Shown piece after piece: positions 46,029-56,942 of a stretch of 64,000 nt of DNA. How positions within the stretch are numbered: position 1 is the stretch's first letter; the number at the start of each line of letters is the position of its first letter. The notes beneath the pieces were generated by a model, which made no database searches, was not told the origin of the DNA, and was given only the letters and a program-made list of their open reading frames with translations. Made by a program: the position numbers and the translations under genes. Origin of the DNA: Daucus carota subsp. sativus (Eukaryota; Streptophyta; Magnoliopsida; Apiales; Apiaceae); the NCBI RefSeq assembly GCF_001625215.2, contig NC_030383.2, forward strand, positions 50,030,380-50,094,379, in the 5' to 3' direction.

Positions 46029-47524
46029 TAAGTTCTCAATAGATAGACTTAAATATATCGGCAGAAGACAACGATCTTAAAATGATCTTCTAAATTTGTA
46101 CAAGTCAATTCACTCAATAGTCAATATCAAATTGTATACTTGTTTGGTTATTTTATATGTAGATCATGTTGACATCTTGTCTTTATCTTTATCTATTTAT
46201 ATGTACCGTATATTGTCGTAATAAGAGTGCGAAGACAATAAGTTCTTCATCATGTGTTTATGGCTTTGAAGGTGGGTCGCAGAAAATCATACAATTGATT
46301 ACGAAGTCTATATACCTCATACCTGTGCTCAGATTTGGAAATTATTTTGAGATGTGCGCAAGCAATAATAAAAGTATTGAATCCCTGGGAGAAGTCCACC
46401 ACTAAATTATTATGGGGTCTTCTCGTAGACACCCGAGTCCAAAACATTTTCTTGCAAAAATATTATAGTTTTTTCAAATATTTGCAAAAATATCAAAATT
46501 TTAAATATATTTATAAAAATACTGTATGTAAAACCGTTGCAATCACGCAAGCAACAGATCCTCTCCTCATATATGTGTTTTTGTTTTTGCACTTATTGAC
46601 ATTAGCAGGTAGCCAAGTACAGTGATGAAAATGGCTATACTACCCTTAGTTCTAACTACAGCACTAGCTTTGTTAAATGATTTTTAACAAAAATACACAT
46701 AATACAAAAATCTTGAAACTAGCTACATATACACGCTTTGCTGGATTCGAAAATCGCATTTTACTCAAAATACTCCCTCTGTTTTTTAATATATGACGTT
46801 TGACTTTTTGACAAACATTTTTGATTTCTAGTTATTGGGATTGGGATACTGATCTCGGAGTTAAACAACAAAGGGGCAATTTGAGGTCCACCGACCACCG
46901 TGAGTGTTGACTCCATGATCCATATCGCGTATAACTCAATTCTTATCTTGAAGTTCAAATAACTGATTACATACACCAACTTGTATAATGTACCCTCCAT
47001 GTAGCTGCAAATTGTAGACAACTATATCCTATTTATCTTCCATTTTATTCGATTTCCATTTGCATTTGCGGCCGCTCATGACGACTTGTTGTTATCCACA
47101 GCGCTTCAAATACAAGAAACTGTAATATTACCGTTTACCGGAACATTTTGTTGAAAACGAATCAAACCGATGCATATGTGCTAAGTGCTATCATGTTTCA
47201 TCACTGTTGAACTGTTCAGTACAGTTGACTTAACTCGAACCTAGTGGAGTTTCTACCGAACTCGATTGCAATGAACGGTGGAAAGAAATGAGCCCAATAA
47301 GGATACAGAGTGGCCAGACATAAATTAAACGGCAAACATCTTGTGATTGAAATTGAATTAAACATATTCAATCAACTAAATCTGATCATATCTCGAGTAG
47401 GGTTTTTCTGGTATATTTACACTAACAAATGTACTCTCCACTTAGATGACAAGGGGAGATAATTGTTTGCGGAGATTAGGAGCGGGTTTGGGTAAGTTTA
47501 AAATTGTGACTATGTCCAGTTGCC
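46029..47524. other. AT-rich intergenic DNA, one truncated Stowaway end
   Basis: 46771-46820 reads CTCCCTCTGTTTTTTAATAT then ATGACGTTTGACTTTTTGAC, the left half of a Stowaway-like element without a partner. Nothing else was recognised. Confidence 0.4.
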
Positions 47525-48143
47525 AACTTTAACTTATACTAATTATTTTCGACCGGATTACATTTTCGACCGTATAGGATCAAATATAATTGTGGTAAAA
47601 AATTATGGTCGAAAATAGCCGCTTTTCCGATAGTGTTTTCCTTTTTGGGGTCCGCGGACTTTGCATTTTCCTTTGAGTGTTTTCCTTTTAAATATTAAGA
47701 TTTTTTATCTAAATTTTCATGAGACGTATATGGATGTCCTCTATTTAGATGAAATACGTTTATGTGTGGAAGAAGCTCTCACTTTCGATATTACATATCG
47801 ATATAATTCGTTTACGTAAAATTTAATAACACAAAAAGGTTATGATTACAGTTTATTTATAATTTTAGGCTAGATCTTAATTAGTTCAATATTCAGTTGA
47901 ACGAAATGTGTAACTCAAACTACGTTTACTTAGCTCCTAGAGTTCTCATTTTTTGACATTTGTATATCTACTCGAAATGTATTCATATTTGGGCGAAGAA
48001 AAGATTGACTTTTCCTTCTTGTTTCTCTCTTTTTACTTTCGCTTTGTAATAGAAGCAAAGGCGATTTTGCATTTGTGTCGTCAAGTTTCTGAAAGAGGCT
48101 CTAGACACGCATTTCAAATTATTCCAGTGTCTGGTTCTTGTTG

Positions 48144-48153
48144 TTATAAAAAG
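48144..48153 (+). promoter_or_regulatory. TATA box of the type A Kunitz gene
   Basis: TTATAAAAAG lies about 60 bp before the ATG. The same promoter, slightly altered, precedes the pseudogene at 55.9 kb. Confidence 0.5.
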
Positions 48154-48210
48154 GACCCTCTGGTTTGCAATTTAGCAGATATCCTTAAATATTAAAACCA
48201 CCAAGTGAAA

Positions 48211-48840
48211 ATGAAAACAGCAATTTTCTCACTGTCCTGCCTTCTCATTGGCTTCACAACCAACCTCTGGCTCGCTTCTGCCGCAACAAATAGAGTGATC
48301 GACGTAGATGGTAAGGATCTTCTAGCCCGAACAAACTACTACATTTTGCCAGTCCTTCGAGGCAACGGTGGTGGCCTTAAAATGTACAGTGGAAGAGATA
48401 CTGAATGCCCATTTGACGTTGTACAAGAACCGAATGAGGTTAACAGAGGCCTTAAACTTACAATTGTCCCTCAAAAATCTACGGAACAGTTTATTCGTGT
48501 ATCCACCGATGTGAACATTCAGTTTTCAGATAAATCAACATGCACTGCACACACAAATGTGTGGAGGCTTGACCAAGCCGATTTAGCTAATGGTACAACG
48601 TATGTCTCAACTGGAGGAATCTTAGGCAATCCCGGTGCTTCGACATTTAACTGTTGGTTTAAGATTGAGAAAGTTGAGCGTGGAACCAATTGGTATAAGC
48701 TTCGGTTCTGTCCTTCTGTGTGCAAGCATTGCCCGCCTGATTGCGGTGATGTTGGTGTTTTGATTGAGAAGAGTGGAACAAGACGCTTGGCTCTAAATAC
48801 CACTGGGAAAGCTTTTGAGGTTTTCTTCAAGAAGGCCTAG
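48211..48840 (+). CDS. Kunitz (miraculin-like) protease inhibitor, type A of the tandem blocks
   Basis: Intronless, 209 residues from the ATG at 48211, which is also the start kept in the pseudogene copy at 55913. Signal peptide FSLSCLLIGFTTNLWLASA; signature VIDVDGKDLLARTNYYI; RGNGGGLKMYSGRDTECPFD; VSTDVNIQF; STGGILGNPG; WFKIEK; cysteine cluster CPSVCKHCPPDC; C terminus EKSGTRRLALNT then VFFKKA. It shares the GNGGGLK-YSGR and SGTRRLALNT motifs with the gene at 40.6 kb. NWF of the other genes is CWF here, adding a seventh cysteine to the mature protein that could change disulfide pairing. Confidence 0.93.
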   Translation: MKTAIFSLSCLLIGFTTNLWLASAATNRVIDVDGKDLLARTNYYILPVLRGNGGGLKMYSGRDTECPFDVVQEPNEVNRGLKLTIVPQKSTEQFIRVSTDVNIQFSDKSTCTAHTNVWRLDQADLANGTTYVSTGGILGNPGASTFNCWFKIEKVERGTNWYKLRFCPSVCKHCPPDCGDVGVLIEKSGTRRLALNTTGKAFEVFFKKA

Positions 48841-49069
48841 ACTTCATTTTATTTGCACTTCGTCTTTTGCTAAAATAAAAACCAATAATAAGCATTTGAT
48901 CTGTTGGTCAATATCTACATCCTAATAAATCCATGTAATCTGTTTTCTTTATGGGTAACTATTATTGTTTGATCTGCTGGTCAATATCTACAGCAGGATG
49001 CGACGGATTTAATCATGAAAATTGTTGAAGTAAAAAACCGATGTAAGCCTTTGATGATATTTATAAGTC

Positions 49070-49346
49070 AACAATATCTGTCGGCTTTAAAGCTTATACA
49101 TGGATTACAAAAATTTTATACGTCAGTCAGTCAATAGGTTTTTATACATCGGCGATAGAGAACATTATACGTCGGAGTTTTCATCATTTACGTCGGTTTG
49201 AAAAAAGACGTATATTTAATATTTACGTCGCATTTTTAACCGACATAAAATCTTACGATTATATACGTCCCCTCTATATGTCGACACATCATCCTTTTGC
49301 CAACGTATAACACATATTTAACCGACGTAAAAGGCCTATTTTGTGA
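49070..49346. mobile_element. insert with TTACGTCGG repeats, probably CACTA-derived
   Basis: Flanking DNA (AAGCCTTTGATGATATTTATAAG before, ATAATAAGTT after) is nearly contiguous in block 3 at about 56295-56335, so this stretch is extra in block 1. It is dense in TTACGTCGG / CCGACGTAAA motifs that fold back, and its right side ends TTTTGTG. The first flank is quoted in two parts of the source (AAGCCTTTGATG, ATATTTATAAG). Confidence 0.5.
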
Positions 49347-50142
49347 TAATAAGTTAGTCAAATACTTTAGTCAAATACTTTTAACTGTAAAGCTGCTGGT
49401 AAATCTTTCTGGGACCAAAAGCAATGGTATGGTTTGTGTTAAATGAAAAGCAATCTAATTAATAATAAAAACTGGCGACTTTGGCTACACAAAACTCTTA
49501 TTCAACAATCCAAATTATCAATTTTCATTCTAACTAGATTTAATTAGAGTACGGCAACTTCCTCTCCCATTCAATTATATACATTATTTTTTGGCACGCT
49601 TATAAGAAACCTTTAAAATGAAGCTCTCTAATATATTTTTTTCTGAACAGAAGTTTGATGTTGAAACTTTTATTTAAAAAAAAACATTATGAAAATATAT
49701 TTTATAAAAGACTCTAAATACGTGCAAACAGTGAACGTATACAAATCAACATAACATAGAGAGAGAGTAAGTAGTAGGTTCGTCCCCTTAAAGCGTAGGG
49801 ACATGATTTTATAGAAGAGGTTTAACCGAATATACTCAACAAAAACCCATAATAATTTAGTACATAAGAACCGATAAATCGCCACACTGAATTGACTTCT
49901 CTTACAGACTGAGCCCACTGCAAAGATGCCATATATATATATTGAACACAGCCAAAGCAGCTACTAGTAAATTAAAAACCGAGAGAAACACAGTCGTTTA
50001 AAATGACCGCTGGAGTTTCATTTTCGTACTTTCCTAGAAAAAAAAAGGCAAGGATTAATAAACCCATGGTATCTTAGAAATATACACTGCAATTCTTAGC
50101 CGTGTTTTGATTTTAAAAGTTAATCGCCCATTTTCTTCTCCC

Positions 50143-50150
50143 TATATATA
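50143..50150 (+). promoter_or_regulatory. TATA box of the type B Kunitz gene, block 1
   Basis: TATATATA followed by GAGCAACGAGAGCTAGCTC. The same promoter occurs at about 53088 and 56868, before the other type B copies. Confidence 0.5.
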
Positions 50151-50215
50151 GAGCAACGAGAGCTAGCTCTTATGCTCCACACAAAATTAGTTTAATCATA
50201 TACAATAAATTCATA

Positions 50216-50821
50216 ATGAAAATATCATCAATAGCTTTCCCATGCCTTGGAATGGCTTTCATGGCATTTTTTCTGGTTTCGTGTAATGCAGCACCTGCTA
50301 TTGTGCGTGACATGAATGGTGACATACTCCGAGAGGGCGCTAACTACTACATCATTATGCCGGTGGACCACGGAAAGGCCGGTGCAGTAACTTTGTCGAG
50401 CAGGAATGGCTCCTGCCCGCTTGATGTCGTTCAGAGCAAATATGGGACCGATAAAAGATACCTTAACATTTTCTCATTCACACCAGTTAATCTCAAAACA
50501 GGCGTGGTTCGTGAGTCGACTGATCTTAACATCGAAGCTGCAGGTGGATCATACTGCGGAAAGCCGGTCTGGAAGCTAGACAGTTACGGGGGAGAGTTTG
50601 TTGTGAGTACCCTGGGAGTAAAAGGAAATCCTGGAGCTAAAACTATAGGCAACTGGTTCAAGATTGAAAAATATTTGAATCACTACAAGTTTGTGTATTG
50701 CCCATCAGTATGCAAAACTTGCAAAGCAATGTGCAAAGACATCGGCATTTCGAGGAAGGGTAAGAGTGGAAGATTGGTTCTTAATGATAAACCATTCATG
50801 GTTTCATTCAAGAAGTTCTAA
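50216..50821 (+). CDS. Kunitz (miraculin-like) protease inhibitor, type B, block 1
   Basis: Intronless, 201 residues. Signal peptide IAFPCLGMAFMAFFLVSCNA; signature VRDMNGDILREGANYYI; then SSRNGSCPLDVVQSKYG, VVRESTDLNIEAAG, NPGAKTIGNWFKIEKY and the CPSVCKTCKAMC cluster. It differs from the copy at 53.2 kb at roughly ten residues and lacks the Met of PMVWKLD (a 3-base difference). LG replaces RG in the STRGVKGNPG loop. Promoter and leader are almost the same as in the two other type B genes, so the three are probably expressed alike. Confidence 0.93.
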   Translation: MKISSIAFPCLGMAFMAFFLVSCNAAPAIVRDMNGDILREGANYYIIMPVDHGKAGAVTLSSRNGSCPLDVVQSKYGTDKRYLNIFSFTPVNLKTGVVRESTDLNIEAAGGSYCGKPVWKLDSYGGEFVVSTLGVKGNPGAKTIGNWFKIEKYLNHYKFVYCPSVCKTCKAMCKDIGISRKGKSGRLVLNDKPFMVSFKKF

Positions 50822-52452
50822 ATGTTTTATACCGACTCGGCGGTATTTCAAAAATCATATAGCATAATATTGTTATGTTATGGTTGATTTCAAATAAATG
50901 GATCAAATCCGATCCACAATGAATATCATGAAATAAATTCTGTTTTTTTAATATATATAAATACGAGAACTTTAATATCTTATTTGTTAATGAGTGAATG
51001 AGAGAAAATAAACTAGACTAAAATTTTGATGAGTAGTTGAATGGTTCACACCGCCATATATCATGTATACCGACTGAATATATGCAAATCTGGGCGACGA
51101 GTGTTGATTTAGTTCTTTTAAATAAATTTAATATCAAACAAAATGTTAAATCAAACTTTAAATTTATTAATAAATATTTAATAATATAATATATATGTAT
51201 GTATATATGTATCATCAGTATCGTATAGATATATAAACAAATCATAATATTAGTTTGTATTATAAATTCTTGTTAAATAACTGAAATATTTTTTTGATTA
51301 AGACATTCAATAGTTTTGAAATTTTATTCATTCAAAATATTTAGTCAATCCAGAAAATCAATTTTAAATTTAACAAATGAAAAATAATTCAATCATTCAA
51401 AATATTACTCATCCAGAATTCTCATTCATTCAGAAAATATGATTCATATTTAACAAATATGATTTTTTTCGAAGGAGTGTCTTTTTGGGAGATTTTTTGA
51501 TTATATATAATGATTTTATCTTCTCATCAATTAACGATTTTGCGCTTTTCTAAATGATTTTATTTAAATGTTTAGCAATAATTTTTGTACTTGATTTCTT
51601 ATTTCTCTTTTACATTCCTTCCTTCCGGCCCGCGCTTCTTCTGTCTTTTAATTGGATTTTCTTTTCAATCATTGAATTTAACTGACTAAATTTTCTGAGG
51701 TCATCTCAGCATGACATTTCGGTTAGAAAGTAGATTTGTCGACCCTGCTATTCTTGGCCGTCAAAACCTTGTCAAAAATATATTTTCGACCGCAACCGGT
51801 TGAAATTACAACTTCCACTCTTCTCAGCCGAAATCAAACACATAATGATAGTAGAAAATACATTTTCTACCGTTTGCAGTCAATATATATTCAACCATAG
51901 ATGATCGAAAATGTATTTTCTATCGTGCCTAGTTGCAAATAATATTTTGCGCCCTAATATTTCATATAAGAAAAAGCGGCAAGATTTCCGCCCAAGTTTT
52001 ATTTTCGACAACAATCTTATTTGACGGGGGATGTGGGCAGGAAAATACCCACTTATGTGTTGGAGGGATTGACTGCTTGTACGGAGTCGAAATTAGCCTG
52101 GCCCGTTCGATCAGCTTCTTATTCAACTGTGTCGCGGCGCCAACTTTAACTTCTACTAATTATTTTCGATCCGGCTATATTCTCAACCGTATACGATCGA
52201 ATATAATCGATATCGAAAATAGTCACTTTTACTCATGTAGTGTTTCCTTTTTTGGGTCCTCGGACTTTATATTTTCCTTGGAGTGTTTTTTTTTCAAATA
52301 TTAAGATTTTTTTCTATTTTTTTTATGAGACATCTCTGTATGTCCTCTGTTTAGATGAAATACTTTCATGTATGGAATAAGCTCTTGCTTTCGATATTGT
52401 ATATGAGTATAATTCATTTACGTGAAATTTAATGACACAAAAAGGTTATAGC

Positions 52453-52700
52453 ACTACAACAGATTCAGCATCAGCTCTTAAAACAGTTGTCTAACATGCA
52501 TCATTACACAATACCACAGTTAAGAAAACGTTGTCTAATTGAATTTACTAGACAACATTTTTTTAACCGTTGTAGGGCGTAGGTGTTAGACAATAGTTTT
52601 TCGAGGACGAAAAGAAAGTGTTGTGTCTTAATTCCAAACAACGCTTTTTTCACCCTGCGTTGTCTGATCAGTGTTGTCTAATGGTGTTTTTGTTGTAGTG
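52453..52700. mobile_element. CACTA-type MITE with perfect 3-bp duplication
   Basis: 248 bp with ends CACTACAACAGATTCAGC and TTTTTGTTGTAGTG, flanked by TAG on both sides (52450-52452 and 52701-52703). The other two blocks carry the uninterrupted site after AAAAAGGTTATG (about 47840 and 55540). The inside contains AGACAAC/GTTGTCT units. Confidence 0.85.
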
Positions 52701-53159
52701 TAGTTATAATTTATTTATAATTTAAGGCTAGATCTTAATTAGTTCAATATCCAGTTGAACGCAATGTGTAACCGAATCATATTATATACTCAACAAAGAC
52801 CTATAATAATTTAGTACATAAGGACCGATAAATCGCCCCACTGAATTGACTTCTCTTACAAACTGAGCTCACTGTAAAAATCCATATATTAAACACAGCC
52901 AAAGCAGCTACTAGTAAATTAAAAACCGAGACAACCACAGTCGTTTAAAATGACCGCTGGAGTTTCATTTTCATACTTTCCTGAAAAAAAAGGCAAGGAT
53001 TAATAAACCCACGGTATCTTAGAAATATACACTGCAATTCTTAGCCGTGTTTTGATTTTAAAAGTTAATCCCACGTTTTCTTCTCCCTATATATGGAGCA
53101 ACGAGAGCTAGCTCTTATGCTCCACACAAAATTAGTTTAATCATATACAAAAATTCATA

Positions 53160-53768
53160 ATGAAAATATCATCAATAGCTTTCCCCTGCCTTGGAATGGC
53201 TTTCGTGGCATTTTTTCTGGTTTCCTGTAATGCAGCACCTGATATTGTGCGTGACATGAATGGTGACATACTCCGAGAGGGGGCTAACTACTACATCATT
53301 ATGCCGGTGGACCACGGAAAGGCCGGTGCAGTAACTTTGTCGAGCAGGAATGGCTCCTGCCCGCTTGATGTCGTTCAGAGCAAATATGGGACCGATAAAA
53401 GATACCTTAACATTTTCTCATTCACACCAGTTAATCTCAAAAAAGGCGTGGTTCGTGAGTCGACTGATCTAAACATCGAAGCTGCAGGTGGATCTTTCTG
53501 CGGAGAGCCAATGGTCTGGAAGCTAGACAGTTACGGGGGAGAGTTTGTTGTGAGTACTCGGGGAGTAAAAGGAAATCCTGGAGCTAAAACTATAGGCAAC
53601 TGGTTCAAGATTAAAAAATATTTGAATCACTACAAGTTTGTGTACTGCCCATCAGTATGCAAAACTTGCAAACCAATGTGCAAAGACATTGGCATTTCGA
53701 GGAAGGGTAAGAGTGGAAGATTGGTTTTTAATGATAAACCATTCATGGTTTCATTCAAGAAGTTCTAA
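53160..53768 (+). CDS. Kunitz (miraculin-like) protease inhibitor, type B, block 2
   Basis: Intronless, 202 residues. All type B motifs are present: VRDMNGDILREGANYYI, SSRNGSCPLDVVQ, RESTDLNIEAAG, PMVWKLDSYGGEFVVSTRG, NPGAKTIGNWFKI and CPSVCKTCKPMC. Compared with its sisters it has KKY for EKY after WFKI and Pro for Ala in the last cysteine loop. Signal peptide is intact, so the product is probably secreted or vacuolar. Its upstream neighbour in the block has been lost. Confidence 0.93.
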   Translation: MKISSIAFPCLGMAFVAFFLVSCNAAPDIVRDMNGDILREGANYYIIMPVDHGKAGAVTLSSRNGSCPLDVVQSKYGTDKRYLNIFSFTPVNLKKGVVRESTDLNIEAAGGSFCGEPMVWKLDSYGGEFVVSTRGVKGNPGAKTIGNWFKIKKYLNHYKFVYCPSVCKTCKPMCKDIGISRKGKSGRLVFNDKPFMVSFKKF

Positions 53769-55912
53769 ATGTTGTATACCGACTCGACTGTATTTTAAAA
53801 ATCATATAGCATAATATTATTATGTTATGGTTGATTTCAAATAAATAGATCAATTCCAATCTACAAAATCAATAATATTTTCTCTTCGTTGTCATAATAT
53901 GATTATTGAATATTTGTGCTGATAAAGGTTGGAGTTCGCAATTCAAGTTAAGTTTGTGGAGCCTAAAGAAGTTGACACAATGAAAATCAAATCCACAATG
54001 AATATTATGAAATAAATTCTGTTTTTTTAATATATATAAATATGAGAACTTTTAGATCTTTTTTGTTAATGAGTGAACGAGAGAAAATGAAATAGACCAT
54101 TCTTTTTCACCATCCATGTTATTTGTTTTACACTTTCAAAATTTGGATGAGTACCTGAATGGTTAACACAACTGTATATCATGTATACCAACTGAATATA
54201 TGCAAATCTGGGCCACAGAGGGTTGATTTTAGTTCTTTTAAATAAATTTAATATTAAATAATATGTTAAATCAAACTATAGATTTATTAATAAATATTTA
54301 ATAATATAATATATATGTATGTATATATGTATCATTAATATCGTACAAATATATAAAAAAAATCACAATATTAGTTTGTATTATAAATTCTTGTTAAATA
54401 AATGAAATATTTTAAGATTAAGACATGCAATAATTTTGAAATTTTATTCAGTCGAAATATTTAGTCATCCATAAAATCAATTTTAAATTTAGCAAATGAA
54501 CAATAATTCAATCATTCAAAATATTACTCATCCAAAATTCTCATTCATTCAGAAATATGATTCATGTTTAACAAATATGATTTTTTCGAAGGAGCGTCTT
54601 TTTTGAAGTTTTTTTGATTATATATAATGGTTTTATCTTCTCATCGATTAACCATTTTGCGCCTTTCTAGATGATTTTATTTAAATGTTTTGCAGTAAAT
54701 TTTGTACTTAATTTCTTATTTCTCTTTTACTTACCTTCCTTCCCGAGCCTCTTGTGTCTTTTAGTTGGATTTTCTTTTCAATCATTAAATTTTACTGACT
54801 AAATTTCCGAGGTCATCTGTGCATGACATTTAGGTTAGAAATTAGATTTGTCGACCGTGCTATTTTCGACCACCAAAACCTTGTCAAAAATTAAAACTTC
54901 GAGTCTTTTCAGCCGAAAACACATAATGATAGTAGAAAATACATTTTTGACCGTTTGCAGTCAATATATATTCAACCAGAGATGATCGAAAATGTATTTT
55001 TCTACCGTGCCTAGTTGCAAATAATATTTTGCGCCCTAATATTTCATATAAGAAAAGGCGGCAAGATTTCCGCCCAAGTTTTATTTTCGACAACAATCAT
55101 ATTTGACGGGGGATATGGGCGGGAAAATACCCACTTATGTTTTGGAGGGATTGACTGCTTGTACGGAGTTTAAATTAGCCCGGCCGTTCGATCAGCTTCT
55201 TATTCAACTGTGTCCCTGCGTCAACTTGAACTTCTACTAATTATTTTAAATCGGGCTATAATTTCAAACATATACGATCAAATATAATCGCGATCGAAAA
55301 TTAGGATCGAAAAAATCACATTTCCTGTAGTGTTTCCTTTTTTGGGTCCGCGAACTTTACATATTTCTTTTAGTGTTTTCTTTTCTGATATTAAGATTTT
55401 TTATTTAAATATTTATGAGACATTTATGTGGATGTCTTCTGTTAGATGAAATACTTTCATGTATGGAATAAGCTTTTGCTTTCAATATTGTATATCAGTA
55501 TAACTTATTTACGTGAAATTTAATGCACACAAAAAGGTTATGGTTTCAATTTATTTATAATTTTAGGCTAGATCTTAATTAGTAATATGCAATTGAACAA
55601 AATGTGCAACTCGAACTACGTTTACTTAGTTCCTAGAGTTCTCATTTTTGACATTTGTATATCTACTCAGAAATGTATTCATATTTAGGCGTAAGGAAAG
55701 ATTGACTAATTTTGCTTCTTGTTTTTCGTTTTTTACTTTCGCTTTGTAATAGAAGCACATAGATGATTTTGCATTTGTGTCAACTTTCTAATAGAGGCTC
55801 TAGACACGCATTTCAAATTAATCCGGTGTCTGGTTCTTGTTGTTATTATAATAAGGATCCTCTGGTTTGCAATTTAGCATATAACTTTAAACATTAAAAC
55901 CACCAAGTGAAA

Positions 55913-56048
55913 ATGAAAACAGCAATTTTCTCACTGTCCTGCCTTCTCATTGCCTTCACAACCAACCTCTGGCTCGCTTAATTCTGCCGCAACAAATAGA
56001 GTGATGGACGTGAATGGTAAGGATCTTGTAGCCCGGACCGACTACTAT
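55913..56048 (+). pseudogene. 5' stub of a type A Kunitz gene
   Basis: It matches 48211 onwards through the signal peptide and the N-terminal signature region (ATAGAGTGATGGACGTGAAT, GGTAAGGATCTTGTAGCCCG), then stops. The rest of the coding region is gone; DNA matching the 3' flank of the 48.2 kb gene resumes near 56184 (GATCTGCTGGTCAATATCTA). A small insertion also interrupts the signal-peptide region. A miniature transposon occupies the junction. The promoter is intact enough that transcription is possible. Confidence 0.88.
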
Positions 56049-56182
56049 CTCCCTTTTATACATTAAAAATTAATGGGTGCCACCACTTCACCCTTTTTTT
56101 TCGCTCTTTCCCGCTACCTTATACAGATTTCTTAACCTCTTTGACTAAATCTTATGTAAACAAATGGCTGGGACGGAGGGAG
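56048..56182. mobile_element. Stowaway-like MITE at a deletion junction
   Basis: TCTCCCTTTTATAC on the left, GGGACGGAGGGAG on the right, with TA at 56046-56047 and 56183-56184. It is only 135 bp and the arms pair poorly beyond the tips, so it may itself be deleted internally. Confidence 0.5.
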
Positions 56183-56942
56183 TATTTTTGATCTGCTGGT
56201 CAATATCTACAGCAGGCCAAGCACTGTTGAATGCATATAGCCAATATTCAATGGATTTAATCATGAAAATTATTCAAGTAAAAAACCAATAGTAAGCCTT
56301 TGATGATATTTATAAGCACCGATAATAAGTTAACCAAATGCTTTTAACTATAAAGCTGCTGGTAAATCTTTCTGGGACCAAAAGCAATGGTAATTAGGTT
56401 TGTGTTAAATGAAAAGCAATTTTAAAATAAAAACTGGTGACTTGGCTACACAAATTATTCAACAATCCAAATTATCAATTTTCATTTCAATTGGATTTTA
56501 TCAGAGTGCGGCCGTTAAGTTGACAGTTAACTAGTAGGTTTGTGTCCTAAAATTCATATTATATATATACTCAACAAAGACCCATAATAATTTAGTACAT
56601 AAGGATTGATAAATCGCCCCACTGAATTGACTTCTCTTACAGACTAAGTTCACTGCAAAAATCCATATATTAAACACAGCCAAAGCAGCTACTAGTAAAT
56701 TAAAAACCGAGACGTCACAGTCGTTTAAAATGATCGCTGGAGTTTCATTTTCATACTTTCCTGAAAAAAAAGCCAAGGATTAATAAACCCATGGTATCGT
56801 AGAAATATACACTGCAATTCTTAGCCGTGTTTTGATTTTAAAAGTTAATCCCCCATTTTCTTCTCCCTATATATAGAGCAACGAGAGCTAGCTCTTATGA
56901 TCCACACAAGATTAGATTACTCATATACAATATATATTCATA

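Larger units (their letters stand above)
47525..52140 (+). repeat. tandem block 1 of 3 (both Kunitz types intact)
   Basis: Layout: upstream segment 47525-47910, type A Kunitz gene (48.2 kb), spacer, type B Kunitz gene (50.2 kb), long downstream segment 50822-52140. The upstream segment recurs at 52141-52772 and 55221-55610 (shared CGACCG, GGGTCCGCGGACTT/GGTCCTCGGACTT, TAGATGAAATAC, AAAAAGGTTAT, TTTATAATTT-AGGCTAGATC). Starts are approximate. Confidence 0.75.
52141..55220 (+). repeat. tandem block 2 of 3 (type A gene deleted)
   Basis: The upstream segment (to about 52772, AATGTGTAAC) is joined directly to DNA that in the other blocks lies before the type B gene (CATATTATATACTCAACAAAG). The whole type A gene and its flanks, about 1.9 kb in block 1, are missing. 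Then follow the type B gene and the downstream segment 53769-55220, which matches 50822-52140. Confidence 0.75.

Noticed and set aside
50822-55220. Further genes in the long downstream segments of blocks 1 and 2
   Set aside because: Open frames there differ between the two copies and have no conserved protein. The segments look like transposon remnants (TTTTCGACC motifs with a GTAGTG end).
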